A stretch of 40,217 nt of DNA, taken from a virus. Each line of letters begins with the position of its first letter. The first letter of the stretch is position 1. Made by a program: the position numbers and the translations under genes. Location of the stretch: positions 1-40,217 of the IMG/VR virus record IMGVR_UViG_3300023174_000329, one strand, 5' to 3'. This document shows positions 8,111-14,919 of the stretch, in pieces. The notes under the pieces were generated by a model, which saw nothing but the letters and a program-made list of their open reading frames with translations, ran no database searches and was not told the DNA's origin.

Positions 8111-8756
8111 AAACTTTCTATACATTCCACCATATACTACTATATTCTATACACCTTCCCCATATATACCCCCCCCCCCATATACGGCATCGCCCCACCA
8201 CCCCCACAAAAAAAAATTTGTCAACAAGAAAATTTTTCGACAGCGAGCAGATTTTTCTTGACATCGGAAAAAATTTATGTTATGTCGGCTCAACTCGAAA
8301 AATACACAAAGCGTTTCTATTCCCCCCCTTGGTATAAAATTAGTCTATCATATTTTGGAAAGGTTGTCAAGAAAATAATTCGGAAATTTTTTGTCAAGAA
8401 AAATCTACAACAATTTTCGTGCCAAGTTTTTCCTACAAGATCCGTGCCAAGATTTTCGGATAGGTTGTCAAGGATAATCTTATACAATTTTCGTGCCATG
8501 TTTTCGGATAGGGGGATGGGGAAAATAGAATAGGATAGGGGAATAGGATAGGGGAAAGCATGATGGACTAATGGCATAAACCTTTCCCCATATCTTTTCC
8601 CCATAGATTTAATCCCCAATACCAACATCAATAACTTACAACAACATAGGCTTTGCTTGCTTCAGAATGCCCTATGAATAGCTTTAGTTCTATTCGGCTA
8701 CCTTGCTATTGCTACTACTATTCAAACATCATAGCAGGGCATTTTGCGTTATTGTG
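8111..8756. other. Gene-free, promoter- and repeat-rich gap
   Basis: I find no convincing gene here. It contains an 11-C run (8169-8179) followed by further C-rich sequence to about 8210. Several TTGACA hexamers are present on the minus strand (for example near 8457-8475 and 8360-8377, each followed by ACCT.TCC.AAAAT). Three TGGCACG-N4-TTGT sites lie at 8409-8499. The open frames at 8258-8533 (+) and 8317-8631 (-) run through these repeats and look accidental. A replication or regulatory region is possible but not shown. Confidence 0.5.
8409..8499 (-). promoter_or_regulatory. Three sigma54-like elements (TGGCACG-N4-TTGTW)
   Basis: On the minus strand TGGCACG is followed after 4 nt by TTGTT (8425-8409) or TTGTA (8450-8434 and 8499-8483). 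The sigma54 consensus is TGGCACG-N4-TTGCW, so each differs at the usually conserved C of the -12 element. They are spaced irregularly, all on one strand. They may equally be protein-binding repeats. Confidence 0.3.
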
Positions 8757-8814
8757 ACACTATGCTGCGTTTTAAAATGCTGTTCTATTTTTAACCAGTG
8801 CGCCTATAAAACAG
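8757..8814 (+). repeat. Dispersed intergenic element, copy 1 (three 18-bp units)
   Basis: Three diverged units of about 18 bp built around ATGCTG-TTCTATTTTTA, ending CCTATAAAACAG. Same plan as the copy at 11437-11494 and related to copies at 18046, 33139, 34024 and 36437. It lies just beyond the helicase gene's terminator. Confidence 0.5.
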
Positions 8815-8815
8815 A

Positions 8816-8849
8816 AAAGCCCTATCGAACCGAAATCCGATAGGGCTTT
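8816..8849 (-). terminator. Rho-independent terminator after the helicase gene
   Basis: A 12-bp perfect stem (AAAGCCCTATCG with CGATAGGGCTTT) has a 10-nt loop. On the minus strand it is followed by TTTTCTGTTTT. It lies 18 bp downstream of the helicase stop. It is also U-rich enough on the plus strand to work in both directions. Confidence 0.8.
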
Positions 8850-8866
8850 ATGCAGGGCTATTAACC

Positions 8867-10396
8867 TTATGCGTTCGGGTTAGGATAGTCCACGATCTCG
8901 ACTAACTCATTGATCGCTCGGGTGATAGCAACATAGATCAGATTGTTTTCCTGAACCTTCTGCCAGTCTTTACGCGCCATCTTGGAAGGCATAAACTGCG
9001 GACGATCAAGGAGAAACACCCGATCCCATTCCAGTCCCTTGCTCTTGTGGACTGAGCAGAGAGTGAGGATGTTCTGCGGTTGCCCTTCAGCACTATCAGA
9101 GAACATAGAATCAATAAGCAGGATAACATCATTAACCGAATGCTGGTTCAATTCTTGGCAACGAGCAATAAGGGCGAGCAGAGTATTCACCTTATCACTA
9201 ACCTGTTCCATCATCATAGGTTCATCCTTCTTCTCCCATTTCTCCTGTTCACGCATGGAATAGGCATTGAGACGCTCGGTTAATTTAACGAGAGTCTGAA
9301 CACGCCACTTCTTACAAAGATTCTTCAAGCCTGTTCCAATGTCTTTACCTTCGATGCGGCACGGAATCCCTTGACGAATGAAGGAGAATGCCATCTTGGT
9401 TAGGGGAGCATTCTTGCGGCATAGGATAGCGTCATTGCCACTGAAGGAATAGGATGGAATAGCCTTGATAAACTCAGCATAGGTGGTGCTGGAAACCTTG
9501 CCATCTGGATTCTTGTCGAATGCCTCGATAGTCGGGTTGAATTGTTTTGCAAAGGCAATGATGTTCTTGCCACAACGATAGCAGATAGACAATGGCAAGG
9601 AAACCGCATTAAATGCTGTCTTGATGTTTTGCAAGGCATACGCATCCGCGCCAGTAAAGCCATAGATTGCCTGACCAGCATCGCCAACAGCAATCAATCG
9701 ACCATTCGGTTTCAGCATAGCTTGGGCAAGGGCGAGTTTTGTGGCGTTAATGTCTTGAGCCTCATCAATCAAGACATAATCGTATTGAAACAAACGCATC
9801 TTGAGAAGCAATGGCAGATAAACCATATCGTCAAAATCAATAGTCTTGAGATCGTTATTGCTGGCGACTAAAGCCTTGATTGCCATATCAATAGCATAGT
9901 CCATGTTGTAATCCTCCGCGCCTTCGGGCAAGGTAATGTCGTGATGTTCAATAACTTTCCACCATGATTCCTTGTCCATGATAGGGTGAATGAAACCGAA
10001 TCCCTCGGCCTTAGCGAATTTAACGAGCATCTTAATAGTGTATGCCATAACCTGTTCTTGAGGTTTAAGCATAGCATCAAGAATGCGCCCCACTTTTCCC
10101 TTGTTATCGTTCATCAATACTGGACGCATTCCCGCTTGTTTGAATGCCGAATTGCCGAATGAATGGCAAGTATTCGCATTCACATTCGGCAACCCCATTT
10201 GAGATAGCTTTAGCTGTAAAGCCTTAGCAATCTTAGAATTGAATGCCATCATTGCAATGTCACCTTGAAGGAGAGAAACCCCATGAAGGATAGTAGTTGA
10301 TTTTCCGCTTCCTGCTACTGCTTCGATAACCGCTGAACCTTCACCATGCTGCATGAAGTTGAATACTGCTTCTTGATAGGTTGACCAATTTTTCAT
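8867..10396 (-). CDS. UvrD/PcrA-like superfamily 1 DNA helicase, 509 aa
   Basis: ATP-driven 3'-5' helicase-type protein. Motifs in order: Walker A AVAGSGKST (about 26-34), motif II VLIDEAQD, motif III GDAGQAIYGF, motif IV SICYRC, motif V SVHKSKGLEWDRVFLL, motif VI NLIYVAITRA. It is shorter than cellular UvrD (about 720 aa), with a reduced 2B region, like other phage SF1 helicases. A role in replication or recombination is inferred. GC content is clearly higher than in the flanking late genes. Two promoters lie upstream (10522-10494 and 10715-10687), giving a leader of up to about 280 nt; a strong terminator follows. Tandem palindromes at 10826-10877 lie just beyond the distal promoter. Confidence 0.95.
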   Translation of the reverse strand: MKNWSTYQEAVFNFMQHGEGSAVIEAVAGSGKSTTILHGVSLLQGDIAMMAFNSKIAKALQLKLSQMGLPNVNANTCHSFGNSAFKQAGMRPVLMNDNKGKVGRILDAMLKPQEQVMAYTIKMLVKFAKAEGFGFIHPIMDKESWWKVIEHHDITLPEGAEDYNMDYAIDMAIKALVASNNDLKTIDFDDMVYLPLLLKMRLFQYDYVLIDEAQDINATKLALAQAMLKPNGRLIAVGDAGQAIYGFTGADAYALQNIKTAFNAVSLPLSICYRCGKNIIAFAKQFNPTIEAFDKNPDGKVSSTTYAEFIKAIPSYSFSGNDAILCRKNAPLTKMAFSFIRQGIPCRIEGKDIGTGLKNLCKKWRVQTLVKLTERLNAYSMREQEKWEKKDEPMMMEQVSDKVNTLLALIARCQELNQHSVNDVILLIDSMFSDSAEGQPQNILTLCSVHKSKGLEWDRVFLLDRPQFMPSKMARKDWQKVQENNLIYVAITRAINELVEIVDYPNPNA

Positions 10397-10493
10397 AACT
10401 TATTTACTCCAAAGGCATTTATTAAGTGCGAAACCGAATCTTTCGGAATCTGTCACTCGTTAGCGGACTGCCCAATTCCACTAACTATCATGC

Positions 10494-10522
10494 AAACTAT
10501 CAGACCAGTATGTTTATGTCAA
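10494..10522 (-). promoter_or_regulatory. Proximal sigma70 promoter of the helicase gene
   Basis: Minus strand TTGACA, 17 bp, TAGTTT. The -35 is perfect and the -10 weak. It is the nearer of two tandem promoters. Confidence 0.45.
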
Positions 10523-10545
10523 GGAAAAAATAATTTTTTATTTTC

Positions 10546-10574
10546 TTGACAGATTCAAAATTCTGTGCTATAAT
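10546..10574 (+). promoter_or_regulatory. Strong plus-strand sigma70 promoter facing the helicase leader
   Basis: TTGACA, 17 bp, TATAAT with TGTGC before the -10 (extended -10). It is oriented against all nearby genes and converges on the minus promoter at 10715-10687, about 110 bp apart. No plus-strand gene follows. Confidence 0.75.
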
Positions 10575-10579
10575 GGACT

Positions 10580-10680
10580 TACCTTTCAAGGGAAGACTCT
10601 ATATGTTTTCTGGCTAAAGCCTAGAAGGCTTTCTGGACAGGTCTGGCCGAAGGCCGACTATCTTCTCTCTCCCCTACGAT
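10580..10680 (+). ncRNA. Candidate antisense RNA over the helicase 5' leader
   Basis: Sequence downstream of the plus promoter. It can fold into an AAAGCCT/AGGCTTT hairpin and a GTC-GGCC-GAA-GGCC-GAC hairpin (one bulge). It is fully complementary to the long helicase mRNA leader. No ORF or clear terminator is seen, so the 3' end is a guess. Confidence 0.3.
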
Positions 10681-10686
10681 AAATCT

Positions 10687-10715
10687 ATTATAGCACATTT
10701 TTTAAAATTTGTCAA
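10687..10715 (-). promoter_or_regulatory. Distal consensus sigma70 promoter (helicase)
   Basis: Minus strand TTGACA, 17 bp ending TGTGC, TATAAT, followed by AGATTTATCGTAGGGGAG. This extended sequence recurs at 15052, 15835, 16914 and 17097. Confidence 0.8.
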
Positions 10716-10825
10716 GAAAAAAATTAAAAAAATAAAAAATTTTTTTTAAAAAATAATTTGACAAAATTGAAAAAATATGTTAAGTTAAGCCCTGAAGGAG
10801 AACCTTTAATCTAAAATAAAATTTA

Positions 10826-10877
10826 GGTTATTGAGAATGATTCTCAAGTAGGGTTATTGAGAATGATTCTCAAGTAG
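10826..10877. repeat. Two tandem 26-bp units with a Fur-box-like palindrome
   Basis: Two identical 26-bp units, each centred on TGAGAAT-G-ATTCTCA, a perfect 7-1-7 inverted repeat. This architecture is known for Fur-family sites (TGATAAT-n-ATTATCA). They lie between the stop of the zinc-ribbon gene and the distal helicase promoter, so they could be an operator. Confidence 0.6.
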
Positions 10878-10881
10878 GGTA

Positions 10882-11343
10882 TCATGCGGCTTTTGTTCCT
10901 CGGCATAGTGGATAGTTCAAACATCCATGAAACTTGTAGGGAGTTCCTTTCTCTTTACTCTTCCCTTCACGCACTACCATAAGGTTGCCACAATGATGAC
11001 AAGTCTCTGATGGAATTTTAGCCAGTATCTCTTCCAATCGAGTAGCAAGGTTTTTCTTCCAACCTTCTACACGATTGACTCTTTTGGACGATGCAACCTT
11101 TTTAACCTCTCCCTCCTTTGTCTTGGTGAAGCTATTGACTCTGATAGCATCCGCGCCAACCTTTCGAGAGTCACCAGAGGGATTGATTCCAGTATAAACC
11201 CGAAGAGATAGTTTGATTCCATTGTTATCGACTCGCTTCCCATAGACTAACTCATCGGTATTCGGGAGAGATAGCTTTTGGAAACCTTGCGGGGAGAGAA
11301 AAGAGTTCATTTCGTTTTCGGTAATGTTGTAATAATTGCTCAT
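10882..11343 (-). CDS. Zinc-ribbon protein, topoisomerase-type C4 finger, 153 aa
   Basis: The C-terminal part CHHCGNLMVVREGK...FHGCLNYPLCRGTK has four Cys in the C-x2-C...C-x5-C pattern of the C4 zinc ribbons at the end of bacterial topoisomerase I, which bind single-stranded DNA. The N-terminal about 110 residues (SPQGFQKLSLPNTDELVYGKRV) are a domain I do not recognise; KKVASSKRVNRVEGWKKNL is basic. A nucleic-acid-binding early protein is likely. A TTGCAT-17-TAAGAT promoter (11405-11377) lies upstream. GC content is higher than in the late genes. Confidence 0.75.
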   Translation of the reverse strand: MSNYYNITENEMNSFLSPQGFQKLSLPNTDELVYGKRVDNNGIKLSLRVYTGINPSGDSRKVGADAIRVNSFTKTKEGEVKKVASSKRVNRVEGWKKNLATRLEEILAKIPSETCHHCGNLMVVREGKSKEKGTPYKFHGCLNYPLCRGTKAA

Positions 11344-11376
11344 AGGTTTTTAACTTTGGTTGAAGGTTGAGAGATT

Positions 11377-11405
11377 ATCTTATTCTATTTTTAAATACAA
11401 TGCAA
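11377..11405 (-). promoter_or_regulatory. Sigma70-like promoter of the zinc-ribbon gene
   Basis: Minus strand TTGCAT, 17 bp, TAAGAT. It deviates from consensus at both boxes but has the right spacing and lies 34 bp before the ATG. Confidence 0.45.
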
Positions 11406-11436
11406 GAAAAAAATAAAACAAATTATTCTATACGAA

Positions 11437-11494
11437 ACACGATGCTGTATTCTAACACGATGCTCTATTTTTACACGCTGTTGTATAAAAACAG
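11437..11494 (+). repeat. Dispersed intergenic element, copy 2 (three 18-bp units)
   Basis: Three head-to-tail 18-bp units starting ACACGATGCTGTATTCTA, ACACGATGCTCTATTTTT and ACACGCTGTTGTATAAAA, then ACAG. It is the clearest copy of the element and abuts the DUF932 terminator. Confidence 0.65.
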
Positions 11495-11522
11495 AGGGGA
11501 GAGATTTTTAGTCTCTCCCCTC
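11494..11522 (-). terminator. Rho-independent terminator after the DUF932 gene
   Basis: An 11-bp perfect GC-rich stem (GAGGGGAGAGA with TCTCTCCCCTC) has a 7-nt loop. On the minus strand it is followed by TGTTTTTATA. It lies 10 bp beyond the stop at 11532. Confidence 0.8.
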
Positions 11523-11531
11523 CTTTGGTCT

Positions 11532-12572
11532 TTAGTCTTTCAGAGCCTTTAAAACTACTCGACTACCAAGTTCCTCAAGTTCCTGTCGGCTATTCTTGTC
11601 GAAGAGAAGGTTGGTGAATCGTTCCTTGTGATCTGCGGCAGAGCCAAAGTTAGCCTTGAAAGCACGATCAGCAAGGTTTGATTTTTGTCCTGTTCCCTGT
11701 CCGCTTGTATAATACTCTGTCACTCCGTTCAGAAGGTCATACATAGTCTCTCCACGATTGCCCATTCCACGCTGAAAGGTTGTCACGATCTCATTTACAG
11801 CCTTCGATGAACGACCAGAAAATTCCGTATTGCCGTCTTGAAGTTGGCTGAAGTAACCAGAAACGATTCTTTCGGCCTTTTCAACCGAGCAAGTAATTCC
11901 AGCAAGGTGACAAAGAGCCTCGATCATTTCGGTTTGTTGGTTACGCATAGCCAGCAAGATTTCGGGCAAGCTATTCATCTGAAGTGCCGCATTTTTCTTG
12001 TGATAGATACTAACCTTTGAGTCTGAACTATCTACACCAGCCCGAAGAGTATTCCAGCAAACGGTTCGGAATCCGCACATATAAGCCAGTAAAGCATCTA
12101 TACCATCATGCGAAGAAGTGAGGTTGAGATAAAAATCCCAGTTGTCACCTTTCAATACTTCCTTACTTGCGTCACTCTGTTGAAGGCTGATGAAGAAGGA
12201 TTTACCAGAGCGAACCGTTCCTGCTGTTACGATTTCCGCATCCAGTCCATTTTCATTGATAGCCTGTTGAACACAATTAAAGATAGAGCGATTATCAATA
12301 ACGCAATAGTCTTTTCCCATAACCGAGAGAGGACGAATGCGCTCGCCTTGTGGTATATTGTCACGATGGCGATAATCAGCTACAATAGCCTTGTCGGTCA
12401 TTTTAACAGATTCTCCGTCGATGGAGATTGTGATGTCGCCTTCGATGATAGGAAAGAGAATGTCTTTGATAGTCTCTTGATTGATGATATTTACCAAGTT
12501 AGCCATCCCGTGCCATTCGCGGGAAACTTTGCTATAAACTTGGTCATAAGGTTGCTCGATTTTGTGTGCCAT
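11532..12572 (-). CDS. DUF932 family protein (phage/plasmid-like TIGR03299), 346 aa
   Basis: Recognised by REWHGMANLV near the N-terminus, the family's VIDNRSIFNCVQQAI segment, LNLTSSHDGIDALLAYMCGFRTVCWNTL in the middle and the helical C-terminal third. Members are common in phages and conjugative plasmids. Their biochemical role is not established. Length is typical. It has a promoter with -10 TAGGAT (12677-12649), an excellent sigma54-type site further up (12765-12749), and a strong terminator, so it is a single-gene unit. GC content is well above that of the late genes. Confidence 0.88.
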   Translation of the reverse strand: MAHKIEQPYDQVYSKVSREWHGMANLVNIINQETIKDILFPIIEGDITISIDGESVKMTDKAIVADYRHRDNIPQGERIRPLSVMGKDYCVIDNRSIFNCVQQAINENGLDAEIVTAGTVRSGKSFFISLQQSDASKEVLKGDNWDFYLNLTSSHDGIDALLAYMCGFRTVCWNTLRAGVDSSDSKVSIYHKKNAALQMNSLPEILLAMRNQQTEMIEALCHLAGITCSVEKAERIVSGYFSQLQDGNTEFSGRSSKAVNEIVTTFQRGMGNRGETMYDLLNGVTEYYTSGQGTGQKSNLADRAFKANFGSAADHKERFTNLLFDKNSRQELEELGSRVVLKALKD

Positions 12573-12648
12573 AATATTTTAGTTTTACTTTCTATTTTTA
12601 GGTTTGGGTTAGTATCACGCAGACTCATTTGAATCTGATGATGGAAAT

Positions 12649-12677
12649 ATCCTATTCTATTTTTTCTTTTTTGTCAA
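12649..12677 (-). promoter_or_regulatory. Proximal sigma70-like promoter of the DUF932 gene
   Basis: Minus strand TTGACA, 17 bp, TAGGAT. Perfect -35, two mismatches in -10. Confidence 0.5.
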
Positions 12678-12748
12678 AGGTTATTTTAGTTTTTTTTTAT
12701 TTTTTTTCTATACTGGAATTTTGGAATCTTGGCACAGATTTAGCTCTC

Positions 12749-12765
12749 TGCAATAATCGTGCCAA
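12749..12765 (-). promoter_or_regulatory. Consensus sigma54 (-24/-12) promoter-like site
   Basis: Minus strand TTGGCACG-ATTA-TTGCA matches the sigma54 consensus (TGGCACG-N4-TTGCW) at every specified base. It points at the DUF932 gene, about 180 bp away. Phage sigma54 promoters are rare, so chance is not excluded. Confidence 0.45.
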
Positions 12766-12803
12766 CCTTCCAGATATTCAGAAAAAATAGTTTTATTTTT
12801 TTA

Positions 12804-12832
12804 TTGACAAAATTCAAAATCTGTGCTATAAT
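12804..12832 (+). promoter_or_regulatory. Strong plus-strand sigma70 promoter
   Basis: TTGACA, 17 bp ending TGTGC, TATAAT, a consensus extended -10 promoter. It points away from DUF932 and into a terminator about 60 bp on. Confidence 0.75.
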
Positions 12833-12839
12833 AGATATT

Positions 12840-12930
12840 GTAATGGGGAGAGAAGAAGATATAAATTTTCGATGCAGACATAAAAAAACCTCCTACCTTT
12901 ATATTTCAAAAGGTAGGAGGTAATTTTTGT
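12840..12930 (+). ncRNA. Candidate small RNA of about 85 nt
   Basis: Bounded by the consensus promoter at 12804-12832 and the hairpin at 12888-12921, followed by TAATTTTTGTTTT. It starts with an A/G-rich stretch (GGGGAGAGAAGAAG) and has no ORF of note. Its 3' half is the reverse complement of the end of the neighbouring minus-strand transcript. Confidence 0.4.
12888..12921. terminator. Bidirectional terminator
   Basis: A 13-bp perfect stem (ACCTCCTACCTTT with AAAGGTAGGAGGT) has an 8-nt loop. On the minus strand it ends in GGTTTTTTTAT after the gene at 12937. On the plus strand it ends in TAATTTTTG, closing the small-RNA unit. Confidence 0.82.
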
Positions 12931-12936
12931 TTTAGT

Positions 12937-13755
12937 TTAGATCATCTTCTTGCGTTTAGCCTGTGCCGCGAATCCTGCTACTTGCATGATTCCTGCTCGC
13001 CAGAAGATAGCAATCTGTTTGTTGCTGAATCCTCTTTGATGCAAGCGGACATAGTTTTCGATTGATGCTGTCTTTGTCATGTCGTTTTCTTTTTCCCTCC
13101 TTTCTATTTTTAAAATGCACATGGGGGAATGTCCGTTGTAATAGGTATCGAAAATCTCAATCGTTTTATCGGTTTGAGTTTCCCATTCCCATTTTACCTT
13201 TAGCTTATTTAGAAAGCTATCGGCTCGTTCCTCCAAGGTCTTTTCTTTTCCAATAAATTGTTTAACATCTTTGGCATTTCTTGGATTCATAAAGAAGGTG
13301 ATATAGAGCGTTTTAAAAGGCTCTCCACCATCTACCATAAAAGTATCATAAAGGCAATCCAATAACTCCTGTTTAGGTGTCCCGCAAAAATCAAGCCAGT
13401 AATGATATTCACGATTTTTCAAAATCCTATTCATGTCAAAAACAGAATCCCAAAAGTTACCATTCACAAAATATTTTTTCCTATTGTCTATGACATAATG
13501 ATTTCCAATATTCTTATCAAAATATACTCGGCTGTATCCAGAAGGGGTAATACTCCGCATCTTCTCATAACGGACAAATTCGGTTCCTTTTGTAAACTCA
13601 TCTTCAAAAGGTGTTTGGGTTGATGTTCCACCGAGATAGTGAACTAATATGTTTTCACCCGTAATGGATGCTTGCATTGATCGGGCTACTTTCTTTCGGC
13701 TCTGTGATTTAGTTACGGACAAGGCTCTATCGTTTTCAAAATACACTTTTGACAT
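12937..13755 (-). CDS. Unknown early protein with methyltransferase-like motif and C-terminal HTH-like segment, 272 aa
   Basis: I do not recognise the family with certainty. REYHYWLDFCGTPKQELLDCL (about 113-133) and the following LYITFFMNP resemble motif IV and the next strand of phage SAM-dependent methyltransferase-like proteins, but no glycine-rich SAM loop is obvious. The last 45 residues, ENYVRLHQRGFSNKQIAIFWRAGI, look like a helix-turn-helix (SNKQIAIFW). A DNA-binding or modifying role is inferred. It has its own promoter (13862-13835), a C/A-rich leader and a strong terminator. GC content is intermediate. Confidence 0.6.
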   Translation of the reverse strand: MSKVYFENDRALSVTKSQSRKKVARSMQASITGENILVHYLGGTSTQTPFEDEFTKGTEFVRYEKMRSITPSGYSRVYFDKNIGNHYVIDNRKKYFVNGNFWDSVFDMNRILKNREYHYWLDFCGTPKQELLDCLYDTFMVDGGEPFKTLYITFFMNPRNAKDVKQFIGKEKTLEERADSFLNKLKVKWEWETQTDKTIEIFDTYYNGHSPMCILKIERREKENDMTKTASIENYVRLHQRGFSNKQIAIFWRAGIMQVAGFAAQAKRKKMI

Positions 13756-13771
13756 TTGGTTGGTCTTTCTT

Positions 13772-13798
13772 GGTTTAGGTTGGTTTAGGTTGGTTGAA
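13772..13798 (-). promoter_or_regulatory. C/A-rich repeated 5' leader
   Basis: On the minus strand the leader reads AACCAACCTAAACC twice in tandem, then AAGAAAGACCAACCAAATG. Similar leaders without Shine-Dalgarno precede the ATGs at 21459, 21983, 22938, 23171, 23808, 26253, 31518 and 31789. Confidence 0.45.
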
Positions 13799-13834
13799 CG
13801 ATTCAGTTGGTTGTTCTCAATCGTTACGAGAAGA

Positions 13835-13862
13835 AATATACACTATTTTTAAAAAATAGCAA
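13835..13862 (-). promoter_or_regulatory. Sigma70-like promoter for the gene at 12937-13755
   Basis: Minus strand TTGCTA, 16 bp, TATATT. Confidence 0.45.
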
Positions 13863-13885
13863 GAAAAAAATAAATTTATTTTTAG

Positions 13886-14272
13886 TTAATATTTCCAGTA
13901 TCCATAGACAATATCCCCTTTCTTTATTTGATTAGGTGAAAGATCGTAGTAGCAGTCTCCTATTATCGGGACAACATGATCGGATAAATTTAGAATAACT
14001 TTTCCTTCTATGCTTTCCTCTCCCCATTTGAACCTTTTCGGAATCCATGAGAAGCCAAGGTTTTTCATTATCTTGTTTATGGTGTTTTTGGTCACTCCAT
14101 TGCTTGCAGAAGATACCCGATTCTTTTCCATAGAACAATACCTATTCACCAGTTCATAGGCATTTAGATAAGAAAGATTCGTTACGATTGCTATGGCTCT
14201 CGTTACACAATCTCCCTTGGCTCTACCATATCCGGCTTGTTTTCTTCCTCCATCGTGATAGTGCCAGTTCAT
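13886..14272 (-). CDS. Conserved phage protein of the DGGR...DCVTRA type, 128 aa
   Basis: Starts with NWHYHDGGRKQAGYGRAKGDCVTRAIAIVT. This pattern (DGGR, G, then DCV.RAIAI and a Y..AYEL helix) marks a family of small phage proteins of unknown function with an invariant Cys that could be catalytic, as in papain-like folds (inference). The C-terminal half has VPIIGDCYYDLSP. The start overlaps the stop of the upstream ribbon-helix-helix gene by 4 bp (ATGA), so the two are coupled. Confidence 0.65.
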   Translation of the reverse strand: MNWHYHDGGRKQAGYGRAKGDCVTRAIAIVTNLSYLNAYELVNRYCSMEKNRVSSASNGVTKNTINKIMKNLGFSWIPKRFKWGEESIEGKVILNLSDHVVPIIGDCYYDLSPNQIKKGDIVYGYWKY

Positions 14273-14457
14273 CGTTCAAGAAAATATTGGCTATCGTTTC
14301 GGGGTTTGATTGTATTGAATTTTTGTAGCCCATCCTCGCAGAATTTTTTAATCACAAGGCTTCTGGATATTCCAAAATACTCCCCGATATTCTCAAGTTG
14401 AAGGTTGAGAAGTTTGGGCAATCTCATTGTAATCTGTTCGTCTGATTTTATTTTCAT
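14269..14457 (-). CDS. Ribbon-helix-helix DNA-binding protein, 62 aa
   Basis: DEQITMRLPKLLNLQLENIGEYFGISRSLVIKKFCEDGLQ fits the RHH plan: a short beta strand with alternating residues (ITMRLP), helix A, a turn with G-IS-RS, and helix B. Such proteins are dimeric repressors or antitoxin-like regulators; the target is unknown. It is in a coupled run: the upstream 50-aa gene stops 2 bp before this ATG, and the downstream gene overlaps it by 4 bp. Confidence 0.75.
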   Translation of the reverse strand: MKIKSDEQITMRLPKLLNLQLENIGEYFGISRSLVIKKFCEDGLQKFNTIKPRNDSQYFLER

Positions 14458-14458
14458 A

Positions 14459-14611
14459 TTATTCTCCTGTGTCTTCGATTATGATTTTGTTGGTTTCTTT
14501 GTCAATACAAAATATCTTGTATTGATAGTTTGTGGCTATATCGGTGAAGCAAACTTTCTGATGTTGGTCTTCTATTGCTTGCAGATGTCTTATGAGTTGA
14601 GCGATTGACAT
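14459..14611 (-). CDS. Small early protein, 50 aa
   Basis: Reads MSIAQLIRHLQAIEDQHQKV...DKETNKIIIEDTGE. Not recognised. Support comes from its position, 2 bp before the RHH start and 8 bp after the upstream gene, and from a protein-like mix of an amphipathic N-terminal helix and a beta-rich C-terminus. No membrane segment. Confidence 0.65.
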   Translation of the reverse strand: MSIAQLIRHLQAIEDQHQKVCFTDIATNYQYKIFCIDKETNKIIIEDTGE

Positions 14612-14619
14612 AGGGAAAA

Positions 14620-14853
14620 TCAAAGGATAATGGATTCAAGTGCGGTGAAACCTTTGGCTCGGCTATATCTGACCTCGCCCTCTTCATTCAGCCTATCAAA
14701 ATCCTTGTTTGTGATATAGGTAAATTTTCCACTCTCAAATTGAATCTTAATACAATCAGATTCGGGTGATATGGATTCTACTACTTCTTTAATCTCATAG
14801 TAGGGTGATCCATGTTTTACGATAGTTCCAGCACGAAGGATTAAGTCTAACAT
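14620..14853 (-). CDS. Small early protein, 77 aa
   Basis: MLDLILRAGTIVKHGSPYYEI with IKIQFESGKFTYITNKDF suggests a small beta-barrel of KOW/SH3 type (an AGT-VKH-G-PYYEI turn), but this is only by eye. It is first in a run of four coupled genes (14853 to 13886). Promoters lie at 14947-14920 and 15052-15024. Confidence 0.7.
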   Translation of the reverse strand: MLDLILRAGTIVKHGSPYYEIKEVVESISPESDCIKIQFESGKFTYITNKDFDRLNEEGEVRYSRAKGFTALESIIL

Positions 14854-14919
14854 ATATTTTTTACTTTCTGGTTTAGGTTTAGGTTGCTTTGAATCACAAT
14901 GTAATTCAAAGATGCGATT

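Noticed and set aside
8258-8533. 91-codon plus ORF and overlapping 104-codon minus ORF (8317-8631)
   Set aside because: Both run through repeated promoter-like and TGGCACG sequences in a gene-free gap. Composition is not protein-like, and neither has a promoter or start context.
11437-11494. CRISPR-like short repeat array
   Set aside because: The 18-bp units are directly adjacent with no spacers and are diverged. No cas genes are present.
12108-12632. 174-codon plus ORF opposite DUF932
   Set aside because: Antisense shadow of a clear DUF932 gene. It also extends into the promoter region.
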